Counted from the stretch's first letter, positions 22,967 through 31,804 are shown. The stretch is DNA of 64,000 nucleotides from an uncultured Collinsella sp. (GCA_937925715.1 CALAMG010000004.1:62001-126000), one strand, 5' to 3'. Notes: a model not told the origin generated them from the letters alone. A program made the numbers and translations.

Positions 22967-25294
22967 TTAAGCGGAAACTGCGGCGGAAGCAGCGTTGGTC
23001 TCGTCCTCGTCGGTCCATGCATGCTTGGGCATGGGACGGAAAATCTGGAAGAGCATCGCAACCAGCAGCACGATGGCCACAACCGTCCAGATACCAAACT
23101 GTCCCAACACAAGCAGGTTGTAGAACTGGTTGATGAACAGGCCGATCACCCAAGCGAAGGCGCACTCGTAGCCGATGGCAATCGCGGTCCACTTGCCGGA
23201 GTCCATCTGGTTGCGGATGGTGCCAATGGCGGCAAAGCACGGTGCGCACAGCAGGTTGAACGCACCAAAGGCAACGCAAGCGCCCATAGTCGGGAACATG
23301 CCGGCGAACGCGGTCCACAGGCTCGGGTCGGTCTCGCCGGCGTCGGCAACGGAGAGCAGCGAACCGGCGGTGGCGACGACGTTCTCCTTGGCGACGAGGC
23401 CAGAGACAGTCAGTGCGGTGGCCTGCCAGGTGCTAAAGCCGAGCGGGGCGAAGATCCAGGCGACCAGGTTGCCGAGCATGGCAAGCACGGAGTAGTCCAT
23501 GAACTCCTCGGGGATGCCGTCCATCGCAGGCAGGAAGCCAAAGGAACCGTTGTAGCTACCAAAGTTGGACAGGAACCAAACCACGACAGTGGACGCGAAG
23601 ATGACCGTGCCGGCCTTCTTGATAAAGGCCCAGCAGCGCTCCCACACGTGCAGCGCCCAAGAGCGGATCGCCGGGAAGTGGTAGGCAGGAAGCTCCATAA
23701 CGAACGGCGTCGGGCGGCCGGCGAAGAGCTTGGTCTTCTTGAGCATGAGGCCCGAGGCGATGACGGCAAAGACGCCCAGGAAGTAGAAGAGCGGGCTGAT
23801 CCACGCGGCGGTGGTGGAAGAATCGCCGATGATGGAACCCATGAGCAGGGCGATGATCGGCAGCTTAGCGCCACAGGGAATAAACGTGGTGGTCATGACC
23901 GTCATGCGGCGGTCCTTCTCGTTCTCGATGGTCTTGGTGGCCATGACGCCGGGGACGCCGCAGCCCGAGGACACGAGCATGGGGATGAATGACTTACCGG
24001 ACAGGCCAAAGCGGCGGAACACGCGGTCCATGATGAAGGCGACGCGAGCCATATAGCCGCAGTCCTCCAGAAAAGACAGCATCACGAACAGCAGGAACAT
24101 CTGCGGCACAAAGCCAAAGATGGCACCCAGGCCGCCGACGATGCCGTCGCAGACCAGCGAATCGACCAGACCGCCGTCCTCGGTACCGCCCGCCACAAGG
24201 GCGTCGTGCACCACGGTGGTGATACCCGGGACATAGGGGCCGTACTGTGCCGGGTCGACCGAGTCGGCATTGTCGCCCGCAGCCTCGACGGCCGCGTCGT
24301 AGGCGTCGCGGCCCTGACCGAGCACGTACCAACCGTCGGTGCCGAAGAGCTGGTCGTTGGTGAAGTCGGTCACTGTGCCGCCCAAGGTAGAAACGGCGAT
24401 GTAGTACACGCAGAACATGATGACGACAAAGATCGGCAGGCCCAGGATACGGTTGGTAACCACACGGTCAATCTTCTCGGAGGTGCTCATCTTGGCCGGA
24501 GCCTTGGTGAGGCACTCGTCAATGATGTGGGCAATCACGCCGTAACGCTCGCCGGTGATGATGGACTCGGCGTCGTCGTCGCAGTCCTGCTCGCACTGGG
24601 CGACCAGCTGCTCCACGCGAGCGGCCTTCTCCTTGGTGAGGTTGATGAGCTTGCAGGCGTCTGCATCGCGCTCAAACAGCTTGACGGCGTAGTAGCGACG
24701 CTTGTTGGCGGGAACGCTCGCAGGCAGGTTATTCTCGATGTGGTCCAGAACGTCCTCGATGGAGGAGTCGAACTTGTGCTCCGGCACCTGGCCCTTGGAA
24801 GCAGCGGACTTCTTGACCTGCTCGAACAGCTCCTTAATACCCTTGTTCTTAAGGGCCGAGATCATCATGACCGGGCAGCCGAGCTTCTTGGAGAGCTTGT
24901 CCGTGTCGATCTTGTCGCCGTTCTTCTCGACCAGGTCGGCCATGTTGAGGGCAACGACCACGGGCAGGCCGGTCTCGATAACCTGAAGCGCCAGATACAG
25001 GTTGCGCTCGAGGTTGGTGGCGTCGACAACCTGGACGACAACATCGGGCTCGCCGCTCATGAGGTAATCGCGCGAGCATTGCTCCTCGGGGCTGTAGGGG
25101 GAAAGCGAGTAGATGCCAGGGAGGTCCGTGATGGTAACGTTCTTGTCGCTTAGGAGCTTGGCTTCCTTTTTCTCAACCGTGACGCCGGGCCAGTTGCCAA
25201 CGTAGCCGTTGGCGCCGGTAATCAGGTTGAAAAGCGTGGTCTTGCCGCAGTTGGGGTTACCCGCCAGCGCGACATGGATCTGAGAATCCGCCAT
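22967..25294 (-). CDS. feoB: ferrous iron transport protein B
   Basis: A 775-residue inner-membrane Fe(II) transporter. The N-terminal GTPase domain has G1 GNPNCGKTT (about residues 12-20), DLPG and NMAD motifs. The membrane part has the two Gate repeats with the conserved CGVPGVMATKT and CGAKLPI segments carrying cysteines of the transport path. The C-terminus is cytoplasmic. It follows two feoA genes on the same strand. A DtxR-like box lies 76 bp before the ATG at 25294. Length and domain order are normal. Confidence 0.95.
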   Translation of the reverse strand: MADSQIHVALAGNPNCGKTTLFNLITGANGYVGNWPGVTVEKKEAKLLSDKNVTITDLPGIYSLSPYSPEEQCSRDYLMSGEPDVVVQVVDATNLERNLYLALQVIETGLPVVVALNMADLVEKNGDKIDTDKLSKKLGCPVMMISALKNKGIKELFEQVKKSAASKGQVPEHKFDSSIEDVLDHIENNLPASVPANKRRYYAVKLFERDADACKLINLTKEKAARVEQLVAQCEQDCDDDAESIITGERYGVIAHIIDECLTKAPAKMSTSEKIDRVVTNRILGLPIFVVIMFCVYYIAVSTLGGTVTDFTNDQLFGTDGWYVLGQGRDAYDAAVEAAGDNADSVDPAQYGPYVPGITTVVHDALVAGGTEDGGLVDSLVCDGIVGGLGAIFGFVPQMFLLFVMLSFLEDCGYMARVAFIMDRVFRRFGLSGKSFIPMLVSSGCGVPGVMATKTIENEKDRRMTVMTTTFIPCGAKLPIIALLMGSIIGDSSTTAAWISPLFYFLGVFAVIASGLMLKKTKLFAGRPTPFVMELPAYHFPAIRSWALHVWERCWAFIKKAGTVIFASTVVVWFLSNFGSYNGSFGFLPAMDGIPEEFMDYSVLAMLGNLVAWIFAPLGFSTWQATALTVSGLVAKENVVATAGSLLSVADAGETDPSLWTAFAGMFPTMGACVAFGAFNLLCAPCFAAIGTIRNQMDSGKWTAIAIGYECAFAWVIGLFINQFYNLLVLGQFGIWTVVAIVLLVAMLFQIFRPMPKHAWTDEDETNAASAAVSA

Positions 25295-25369
25295 TCAATC
25301 CTTCTTCCTTGTATGTCTGCGCTGCTTTCTCCGCGCAGGCTGGATAATGTGCTTCAAAGATGCTGCATT

Positions 25370-25389
25370 AAGTTAGAAAAACCTAACTT
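25370..25389 (-). promoter_or_regulatory. possible iron-repressor box before feoB
   Basis: AAGTTAG, six bases, CTAACTT: a perfect 7-bp dyad between feoA and feoB. It resembles half sites of DtxR/IdeR boxes (GTTAG..CTAAC). It suggests that feoB can be transcribed separately under iron control. Confidence 0.5.
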
Positions 25390-25417
25390 TATCTGCAGAA
25401 ATATGCGCCGCGAGTCC

Positions 25418-25639
25418 TTACTGAACCTCGACGACGGCGGCCTCCTCCTTGCGGATGGAAAGCTCGTAGCCGCGCACGTTGATCTCGACCGGATCACCGA
25501 GCGGTGCAACCTTCACGACCTTGAACGAAGTGCCCTTGATGAGCCCCAGGTCCATAAGGTGGCGGCGAAGCGCACCCTCACCGTGAAGCTTGACGATGGT
25601 GGAGCTCTCGCCCACCTTAACGTCACCCAACGTCTTCAT
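25418..25639 (-). CDS. feoA: FeoA-family protein, second copy
   Basis: A 73-residue SH3-like protein. FeoA proteins bind FeoB and tune ferrous iron transport. The core DLGLIKGTSFKVVKVAPLGD and the ending ELSIRKEEAAVVEV are typical. ATG at 25639 follows a GGGGG run. It is the middle gene of feoA-feoA-feoB. Confidence 0.9.
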   Translation of the reverse strand: MKTLGDVKVGESSTIVKLHGEGALRRHLMDLGLIKGTSFKVVKVAPLGDPVEINVRGYELSIRKEEAAVVEVQ

Positions 25640-25678
25640 CCTCTTGTCCCCCTTTCGGTTTTTATGAAATGCTGCAGA

Positions 25679-25921
25679 CTAACCGACGGTCATGATGTGC
25701 ATGGCAACCTTGGAATCGATACCAAAGCGTGCGCCCAGCACCGTAACGATGATATTGGCGCCGCTCGAGCTCACCACGTGGATTTCGCTGCCCTCGACAA
25801 AGCCGAGGTCCTTGAGGTGGTGCTTCATGTCCTCATTGCCCTTTACACGAGACACGCGCACGGTTTCGCCCGCTTTTACCATCGAAAGCGGCATTGCCGG
25901 CATCTGCGGTCCGCAAGACAT
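25679..25921 (-). CDS. feoA: FeoA-family protein, first copy
   Basis: An 80-residue FeoA-like protein with the core KHHLKDLGFVEGSEIHVV. It is only moderately similar to its neighbour at 25418-25639; two different FeoA proteins before FeoB are common in gut anaerobes. TAGGAG precedes the ATG at 25921. It is first in the feo operon, behind the dyad at 25964-26017. Confidence 0.88.
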   Translation of the reverse strand: MSCGPQMPAMPLSMVKAGETVRVSRVKGNEDMKHHLKDLGFVEGSEIHVVSSSGANIIVTVLGARFGIDSKVAMHIMTVG

Positions 25922-25963
25922 GAGTGGCTCCTAACGTCAGTTCGTCCTTCACATCGACGCGAT

Positions 25964-26017
25964 AAAAGTTAACCACGTCTATGTTTGCTTTAGTAAACTA
26001 ACACGTGGTTAACTTTT
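25964..26017 (-). promoter_or_regulatory. feo operon operator/promoter dyad
   Basis: Perfect 15-bp arms (AAAAGTTAACCACGT and its complement) 24 bp apart lie 43 bp before the first feoA. The spacer contains TTAGTAAACTAA, which resembles an iron- or manganese-repressor half site. It is the natural place for a metal-dependent repressor, although a stem-loop in RNA is also possible. Confidence 0.5.
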
Positions 26018-26117
26018 TGGAAAGGGTCCCCATTCAGATTTCGAAAAAGTTTCCTATACGAAACAAAAGAGGCACCGCAAAGACCATCTCTTTGCGGTGC
26101 CTTGTCATACCAATTTA

Positions 26118-26148
26118 TGCAACAAAGGAGACTGTCCCCTTTGTTGCA
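26118..26148. repeat. REP-like hairpin, TGCAACAAAGG variant
   Basis: TGCAACAAAGG pairs with CCTTTGTTGCA around AGACTGTCC. The stem differs from the CCACCACAAAGG copies at paired positions on both sides, so the fold is kept. It lies between feoA and the HPr gene and touches the HPr stop region. Confidence 0.7.
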
Positions 26149-26157
26149 TTGTTGAGA

Positions 26158-26406
26158 TTAGAGCGAGAGGTTTCTGATCGACGTGACGCAGGAGGCCTCA
26201 TCCACGCCCGAAACACGGAACACGATGTCCTCGCCGCACTCACCGTAGAGAGCCATGAGCCCCATGACATCGCGTCCATCCGTGCGGCGATCGCCAATAC
26301 TGACCGACACGTCACTACGATGCTTGGCGATAATGTCATAGAGCAGCGCAACCGGGCGGGCATGCAATCCCAACGGATCTTTAATCGTCTTTGTAAACTC
26401 GACCAT
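26158..26406 (-). CDS. HPr-family phosphocarrier protein
   Basis: An 82-residue protein of the sugar phosphotransferase system. The phosphorylated histidine is His15 in GLHARPV. The regulatory site that HPr kinase uses (Ser46 in Firmicutes) is Asp46 here (GRDVMGLMAL). So it can carry phosphate between enzyme I and enzyme II, but cannot be phosphorylated by HPr kinase at position 46. ATG at 26406 with GGAGGGG just upstream. It stands alone, without ptsI nearby. Confidence 0.85.
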   Translation of the reverse strand: MVEFTKTIKDPLGLHARPVALLYDIIAKHRSDVSVSIGDRRTDGRDVMGLMALYGECGEDIVFRVSGVDEASCVTSIRNLSL

Positions 26407-26493
26407 GTCCCCTCCCGCGGCATCGCACATTCGGCCGGCAAAACCCAGCCACGTGGTAGTTATTGTAGCGTTAGATGCTTGTTGAGGGCGGGA

Positions 26494-26664
26494 CGGAAAC
26501 CGCATCCCATTTCGAGCGTCAATGATGGGACACAGTTTCCGCCAGAAGGCTCAACCGGAAAGTGCGACCCGTTATTTGGCTGGATTCTGGGACGCAGTTT
26601 CCGCTGAGCGACCCTGGCGGAAAGTACATCCCATTCTGGACGCAAATTCCGGGACGCAGTTTCC
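26494..26664. repeat. three tandem GGAAA...TTTCC hairpins
   Basis: Three related imperfect palindromes of about 50 bp follow one another: each begins with (GC)GGAAA and a CCC element and ends GGGAC(A/G)CAGTTTCC. Unit 1 is about 26494-26543, unit 2 about 26555-26604, unit 3 about 26616-26664. They fill the 357-bp gap between the HPr gene and aspS. No open reading frame is seen there. Confidence 0.7.
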
Positions 26665-26703
26665 TCGACGTCCGGTCACCCCATGCCCTCACGACCTCGG
26701 CGC

Positions 26704-26740
26704 ATAAAAAACGAGGGAAGGCACGCGTCCTTCCCTCGTT
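26704..26740 (-). terminator. aspS terminator
   Basis: AACGAGGGAAGG pairs perfectly with CCTTCCCTCGTT around an ACGCGTG-like loop, with TTTTTTATG following on the transcribed strand. It lies 24 bp past the aspS stop. Confidence 0.85.
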
Positions 26741-26763
26741 GCGGGCAATATGTAGCCGCTCGC

Positions 26764-28551
26764 CTACATCAGGCGCAGGCTGACGTCCTTGAGCTGGGCG
26801 CCGGAAACGGCACTCGGAGCGCCCGACATAAGGTCGGAGCCGCTGGCCGTCTTAGGGAACGCCATGACGTCGCGGATGGAGTCGGAACCGGTGAGCAGCA
26901 TGCACACGCGGTCCAGGCCCAGAGCGAAACCGCCCATCGGGGGCGCACCAAACTTGAGGGCCTCCATGAGGAAGCCGAACTGCGACTCGGCGCGCTCCTC
27001 GGTAAAGCCCAGGAGCTTGAGCATGGACATCTGCATCTCGGCGTTGTGGATACGCATACCGCCGCCGCCGGCCTCAAAGCCGTCCATGACAAAGTCGTAG
27101 GTGCACGAACCGGCTGCCAGCGGATCGGCCTCGATCTTGGCGATGTCGGTCTCGGTCGGCAGGGTAAAGGGCTGATGCTCGGCAGCATAGGCCTTGCGAT
27201 CCTCGTCCCAATGGAACAGCGGGAAGTTGACGACCCACAGGAAGTCGTGACCCTCGCGCTTGATCTCGAGCGCATTGGCCATGTGGGAACGCATGCCGCC
27301 CAGGATCTCGTCGGAGAGCAGGCGCGGGCCGGCGGCGAACATCACAAGGTCGCCGGGCTCGACGTCCATGCGCTCGCGCAGAGCCGCCATCTCCTCGTCC
27401 GAGAAGAACTTGACGATGGGGCTGTTGATGGAGCCGTCCTCACGGAAGGCGATCCAAGCCAGGCCCTTGGCGCCAAACGTGGAGGCCACGCCGGCAAGCT
27501 TATCGATCTTGGCACGTGCCCAGGCGCCGGCGCCCTTGGCGTTGATGGCCTTGACGACAGAGCCCTCCTCGTTTGCGGCGGTCGCAAAGACCTTGAACTT
27601 GGAGTTGGCAAAGATGTCGGTCAGGTCGACCAAGTGCATGCCATAGCGGGTATCGGGCTTGTCGGAGCCATAGGTGTCCATGGCCTCCCAGTAGTCCATG
27701 CGACGCAGCGGCGTGGGCATCTCGACACCCATGCGGCCGAAGGCGTCGGCCAGGACCTCCTCGAGCGCACTCATGACATCGTTCTGGTCCACGAAGGACA
27801 TCTCGATATCGACCTGGGTGAACTCGGGCTGACGGTCGGCACGCAGGTCCTCGTCGCGGAAGCACTTGGCAACCTGGTAGTAGCGCTCGACGCCACCGAC
27901 CATGAGCAGCTGCTTCAGAAGCTGCGGGGACTGCGGCAGGGCGTAGAAGTTACCCGGCTGGATGCGGCTGGGGACGATGAAGTCGCGGGCGCCCTCGGGC
28001 GTGGACTTAAACAGGGAGGGCGTCTCGACCTCCATGAACTCACGGTTGTGCAGCGCCTCGCGAATGGCAAAGGTAAAGTCGGAGCGCAGCTTGAGGTTGG
28101 CCATCATCTCGGGACGACGGAGATCCAGATAGCGATAGCGCAGGCGGGTGTCCTCGCTGGTCTCGATGCCGTCCTCGATCTGGAACGGCGGGGTGACGGA
28201 CGTGTTGAGCACCTCGGCGTGGTCGGTCAGGACCTCGATCTCGCCGGTCGCGAGCTTGGTGTTGGTGGTCTCCTCGCCACGAGCGCGCACGACGCCGTGG
28301 ATCTTGATGGGCCACTCGGGACGCATGGTCTCGGCGATCTTAAAGGCATCGCCATCGGAGTGCTCGGGGTCGAAGGTGAGCTGCGTGATGCCCTCGCGGT
28401 CGCGAAGGTCGCAGAAGATAAGGCCGCCGTGGTCGCGGCGACGGCTCACCCAACCGGTGAGGGTGACCTCTTCGCCCACGTTCTCGAAGCGAAGCTCGCC
28501 GCAGGTACGGGTGTGCATGGAATGCTCGTCAATGGGACGGGTCTGGCTCAT
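26764..28551 (-). CDS. aspS: aspartyl-tRNA synthetase
   Basis: A 595-residue class II synthetase that charges tRNA-Asp. The N-terminal OB-fold anticodon domain (LTGWVSRRRDHGGLIFCDLR) is followed by the catalytic core with motif 2 (FRDEDLRADRQPEFTQVD), a bacterial GAD insertion, and motif 3 (GLDRVCMLLTG). ATG at 28551 with AAGGAGG nine bases upstream. It is a single-gene unit. Confidence 0.96.
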   Translation of the reverse strand: MSQTRPIDEHSMHTRTCGELRFENVGEEVTLTGWVSRRRDHGGLIFCDLRDREGITQLTFDPEHSDGDAFKIAETMRPEWPIKIHGVVRARGEETTNTKLATGEIEVLTDHAEVLNTSVTPPFQIEDGIETSEDTRLRYRYLDLRRPEMMANLKLRSDFTFAIREALHNREFMEVETPSLFKSTPEGARDFIVPSRIQPGNFYALPQSPQLLKQLLMVGGVERYYQVAKCFRDEDLRADRQPEFTQVDIEMSFVDQNDVMSALEEVLADAFGRMGVEMPTPLRRMDYWEAMDTYGSDKPDTRYGMHLVDLTDIFANSKFKVFATAANEEGSVVKAINAKGAGAWARAKIDKLAGVASTFGAKGLAWIAFREDGSINSPIVKFFSDEEMAALRERMDVEPGDLVMFAAGPRLLSDEILGGMRSHMANALEIKREGHDFLWVVNFPLFHWDEDRKAYAAEHQPFTLPTETDIAKIEADPLAAGSCTYDFVMDGFEAGGGGMRIHNAEMQMSMLKLLGFTEERAESQFGFLMEALKFGAPPMGGFALGLDRVCMLLTGSDSIRDVMAFPKTASGSDLMSGAPSAVSGAQLKDVSLRLM

Positions 28552-28807
28552 ACCAGTGATCCTCCTTTATGGATCTGTGCCGCCCCGTGTCGTTCCGGGC
28601 AGCGTCGTACAGATTTGCCCAGCCTGCGTAAACCGCGCAGCCGGACATGGCGTTCTATCTTATCGCACCCGCGTCGATGTACCGCGAAAAAGCAACTCTT
28701 GCCCAAAGACTTGACGGAGACGAAACAATTGACGCGGCCTGGCCGTCGCCCAGGCGCGCCGCGTGCGACAATGTGCCCCAATACAACTGCACTCGGAAAG
28801 GCCCGCC

Positions 28808-29443
28808 ATGACTGCACGCCTCATCGTTATGGATATCGACTCCACGCTCATCAACCAGGAAGTCATCGACCTGTTGGGCGAGGAAGCCGGCGTGGGAGAG
28901 CAAGTAGCGCAGATCACCGAGAGTGCCATGCGCGGCGAGCTCGACTTTAAGCAGGCGCTCGAGGAGCGCGTGGGGCTGCTTGCCGGCTTGGATGAGAGCG
29001 TGTTCGAGCGTACCTTTGAGCGCGTGACGTTTACCCCCGGCGCGCTGGAGCTTGTGCGCTCGGCGCACAGCAAGGGCTGGAAGGTCGGCGTGGTAAGCGG
29101 CGGCTTTCATGAGGTCGCCGACAAGATCGTGGCCGCCGCGGGCATCGATTTTTGCCTGGCCAACCGCCTGGAAGTCGTGGACGGCAAGCTCACCGGCAAG
29201 CTGGCGGCAGACATTGTGACCAAGGAATCCAAGCTCATCCAACTGCTGGATTGGGCAGTTGAGTGCGGCGTCGATATGGCCCACACCGTCGCGATCGGCG
29301 ACGGCGCCAACGACATCCCCATGATTCAGGCCGCGGGCACGGGCATCGCATTTTGCGCCAAGCCCAAGACGCGCGAGGCCGCCCCGTTTGCCATCGACGA
29401 GCGCAATCTGATGCTCGCCATGGATATCATCCTGCGCGACTAG
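28808..29443 (+). CDS. serB: phosphoserine phosphatase
   Basis: A 211-residue HAD-family phosphatase for the last step of serine synthesis. Motif I is MDIDSTLI (Asp9, Asp11), a Ser-Gly-Gly follows in VVSGGFHEVAD, and motif III is GDGANDIPM. It lacks the N-terminal ACT-like extension of longer SerB forms. ATG at 28808 with GGAAAGG. The space before it (28552-28807) holds only divergent promoters. It is followed by larB on the same strand after 114 bp with a dyad. Confidence 0.9.
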   Translation: MTARLIVMDIDSTLINQEVIDLLGEEAGVGEQVAQITESAMRGELDFKQALEERVGLLAGLDESVFERTFERVTFTPGALELVRSAHSKGWKVGVVSGGFHEVADKIVAAAGIDFCLANRLEVVDGKLTGKLAADIVTKESKLIQLLDWAVECGVDMAHTVAIGDGANDIPMIQAAGTGIAFCAKPKTREAAPFAIDERNLMLAMDIILRD

Positions 29444-29479
29444 TCGATCCTTCTAACAATAGAATCAGTCTGTCCTATA

Positions 29480-29513
29480 GTTTCCGAACAATTTTTTCTT
29501 AGTGTTCGGAAAC
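29480..29513 (+). promoter_or_regulatory. dyad between serB and larB
   Basis: GTTTCCGAACA and TGTTCGGAAAC are perfect 11-bp arms around ATTTTTTCTTAG. It lies 44 bp before the larB ATG. It could end serB transcription or bind a regulator such as the TetR protein at the end of this operon; a possible -10 (TAGACT) follows it. Confidence 0.5.
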
Positions 29514-29557
29514 ATACCCTTTGAGTGCTAGACTTTGCGCCGTCGAAGGGAACATAT

Positions 29558-30340
29558 ATGGATAAGCGAGATCTTGAGCAATTGCTGAGCGATGTTGCCG
29601 ACGGAGTAGTCACCCCGGCAGTCGCCCTCACGCGCCTCCAGACGGCGCCAACCGCCGATCTGGGTTTTGCGCAGCTCGATCTTTCGCGCGGGGTGCGCCA
29701 GGGAGCCGGCGAGGTTGTCTACGGCGCCGGTAAAACCGCCGAGCAAATTGCCGCCATTATCGAAGCGCTGCGCGATGCCGGTCAGGAGCGCATCCTGGTC
29801 ACGTGCCTGGACAGCGAAAAAGCAGCCCGTACCTCGGAGCTTCTCGGCAACGACATCGACCTGGGATATGCCCCGAACGCCCAGCTCGCCCTGGTGGGTG
29901 GCAAGCCCTCCCCCACCGGTAACGGACGCGTTGTCGTCGCCTGCGCCGGCACGAGCGACCTGCCCGTCGCCGAGGAAGCCGCGTTGACGGCCGAGTTCTA
30001 CGGCAACGAGGTCGACCGCCTCTACGACGTAGGCGTCGCCGGCCTGCACCGCTTGCTCGCGCATGCCGAGGAACTTGCCCAGGCGCAGGTGGTCATCGCC
30101 ATCGCCGGCATGGAAGGCGCGCTGGCGAGCGTTATCGGCGGCCTGGTGAGCTGTCCGGTCATTGCCGTTCCCACCAGCGTGGGCTACGGCGCGAGCTTTG
30201 GTGGCGTAGCCGCGCTGCTCGCCATGCTCAACTCCTGCGCCAGCGGCGTTTCGGTCGTCAATATCGACAACGGCTTTGGTGCCGCATACCAGGCAAGTCT
30301 TATCAATCATCTGAGCGCCGGCACACCCCGCGCCCGCTAA
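29558..30340 (+). CDS. larB: LarB, P2CMN synthase of nickel-pincer cofactor synthesis
   Basis: A 260-residue protein. LarB carboxylates and hydrolyses nicotinic acid adenine dinucleotide, the first step in making the nickel-pincer nucleotide of lactate racemase. Typical PurE-like C-terminal segments are AGTSDLPVAEEA, GVAGLHRLL, GMEGALASVIGGL and PTSVGYGASFGG. ATG at 29558 with GAAGGGA. Its stop overlaps the RBS of larC. Confidence 0.92.
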   Translation: MDKRDLEQLLSDVADGVVTPAVALTRLQTAPTADLGFAQLDLSRGVRQGAGEVVYGAGKTAEQIAAIIEALRDAGQERILVTCLDSEKAARTSELLGNDIDLGYAPNAQLALVGGKPSPTGNGRVVVACAGTSDLPVAEEAALTAEFYGNEVDRLYDVGVAGLHRLLAHAEELAQAQVVIAIAGMEGALASVIGGLVSCPVIAVPTSVGYGASFGGVAALLAMLNSCASGVSVVNIDNGFGAAYQASLINHLSAGTPRAR

Positions 30341-30350
30341 GGAGCATTCC

Positions 30351-31262
30351 ATGTCCAACCATCAGCATACGCTTATCATCGACGGCACCTCGGGCATCAG
30401 CGGCGATATGACCGTCGCGGCCCTGCTCGACCTGGGCGCCAGCGAGGAGCATCTGCACGAGCAGCTCGCCACGCTGCCGGTCGACGGCTTTTCGATTGCC
30501 GTGACGCGCGTAAACAAGCACGGCATCGACGCCTGCGATTTCGATGTCCAGCTTGCAGAGGAGCTCGAGAACCACGATCACGATATGGCCTGGCTCTACG
30601 GCAACGAAGCAGCTGTCGAGCATGTACACGAACACGAACACCACCATCATGACCATGGCGAGCACGAGCACTGCCACGACCATGACCATGAGGCCCACGG
30701 TCATGGCCACGAGGGCCATCATCACGCCCACCACCATCACCACCGTTCTTTGGCGGACGTCACCGCCATCATCGATGGCTCGCAGCTAAGCGATGGCGCC
30801 AAGCGTCGTGCGCTCGCCATCTTTACCGCGCTCGCCGCCGCCGAGGCCAAGGCCCACGGCAAAACGCCCGAGACCGTCATGTTCCACGAGGTAGGCGCCG
30901 TCGATTCCATCGTCGACGTCTGCTCGGTCGCCATCTGCCTCGACGACCTGGGTATTGAGGACATCGTGGTCGAGTCGCTTTCCGAGGGCCACGGCACCAT
31001 TCGCTGCGCCCACGGCCTCATGCCCATTCCCGTCCCCGCTGTCGTCAACCTGTGCCAGGCGGGCAATATCGCCCTCACGCCTGCACCGGTCGCCGGCGAG
31101 CTCGTGACGCCCACGGGCGCCGCCATCGTCACCGCGCTGCGCACGTCCGAGCACCTGCCGGCACGCTACCACATCGAAGCCGTCGGCTACGGCGCCGGCA
31201 AGCGCCCCTACGAGGGTTGCTCCGGCACGCTCCGTTGTCTACTCGTTGACGAGGACGCATAG
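30351..31262 (+). CDS. larC: LarC, N-terminal LarC1 part only
   Basis: A 303-residue LarC homologue. It begins TLIIDGTSGISGDM and contains EVGAVDSIVDV and CAHGLMPIPVPAV, both typical. A His-rich insert (about residues 85-130) would bind nickel. In Lactobacillus, LarC is made of LarC1 and LarC2 joined by frameshifting, and LarC2 gives the CTP-dependent nickel insertion. Here the gene ends after LarC1 and a TetR gene begins 3 bases later, so no LarC2 is encoded downstream. TAAGGAG before the ATG at 30351 overlaps the larB stop. Confidence 0.9.
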   Translation: MSNHQHTLIIDGTSGISGDMTVAALLDLGASEEHLHEQLATLPVDGFSIAVTRVNKHGIDACDFDVQLAEELENHDHDMAWLYGNEAAVEHVHEHEHHHHDHGEHEHCHDHDHEAHGHGHEGHHHAHHHHHRSLADVTAIIDGSQLSDGAKRRALAIFTALAAAEAKAHGKTPETVMFHEVGAVDSIVDVCSVAICLDDLGIEDIVVESLSEGHGTIRCAHGLMPIPVPAVVNLCQAGNIALTPAPVAGELVTPTGAAIVTALRTSEHLPARYHIEAVGYGAGKRPYEGCSGTLRCLLVDEDA

Positions 31263-31264
31263 CC

Positions 31265-31804
31265 ATGGATGCCCGCAAGGCCAAAAGCCGCGCCGCGATC
31301 GTCGCGGCGTTCTCCGAGCTGCTACGCGAAGAGGACTACGGCAAGATCACCGTCGGCGACATCATCGCGCGCGCCCACGTAGGCCGCGCGACATTCTACG
31401 GCCTCTTTAAGAGCAAAGACGACCTACTGTCCGAGCTCGTGAGCGACATCTGCACCCACGCCCTCGACGACGATGGCACACCGCTCGACGACCCACTCGT
31501 GCAGGTCGAGCATATCCTCAACAACCTCTGGGAACGCCGTCAGGGCGTTCGAGCCCTCGTAGCCGGAGCCGGCTCGCGCGTCTTCGCCGACTGTCTCCGC
31601 AAGACCATCATGTCACGAGCAGCCGAAACCGTCCCCGCCGACCCCACAGGCCCCGCCGGCACCATGGACCGCAGCTTCTTACTACACCACATAGCCTCAA
31701 GCTTCGTAGGAATGGTCCAATGGTGGGCCTGGCACAACTTCGAAGCAGATAAGGCCGACGTAGCCAAAGACTACCTCTCGGCCATAAAGCCCCTCTTCAA
31801 CTAA
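31265..31804 (+). CDS. TetR-family regulator at the end of the larBC operon
   Basis: A 179-residue regulator. The N-terminal helix-turn-helix (ITVGDIIARAHVGRATFYGL) and the alpha-helical C-terminal domain (TetR_C type, with WWAWHNFE) are clear. Its ATG follows the larC stop by two bases, so it is translated with larBC. It may control the lar genes here and on the other strand (larA, MIP channel). The target is inferred from position only. Confidence 0.85.
   Translation: MDARKAKSRAAIVAAFSELLREEDYGKITVGDIIARAHVGRATFYGLFKSKDDLLSELVSDICTHALDDDGTPLDDPLVQVEHILNNLWERRQGVRALVAGAGSRVFADCLRKTIMSRAAETVPADPTGPAGTMDRSFLLHHIASSFVGMVQWWAWHNFEADKADVAKDYLSAIKPLFN

Noticed and set aside
31200..31300. programmed frameshift from larC into a LarC2 frame
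   Set aside because: No LarC2-like sequence is found in any frame after larC; the next gene is a clear TetR regulator.
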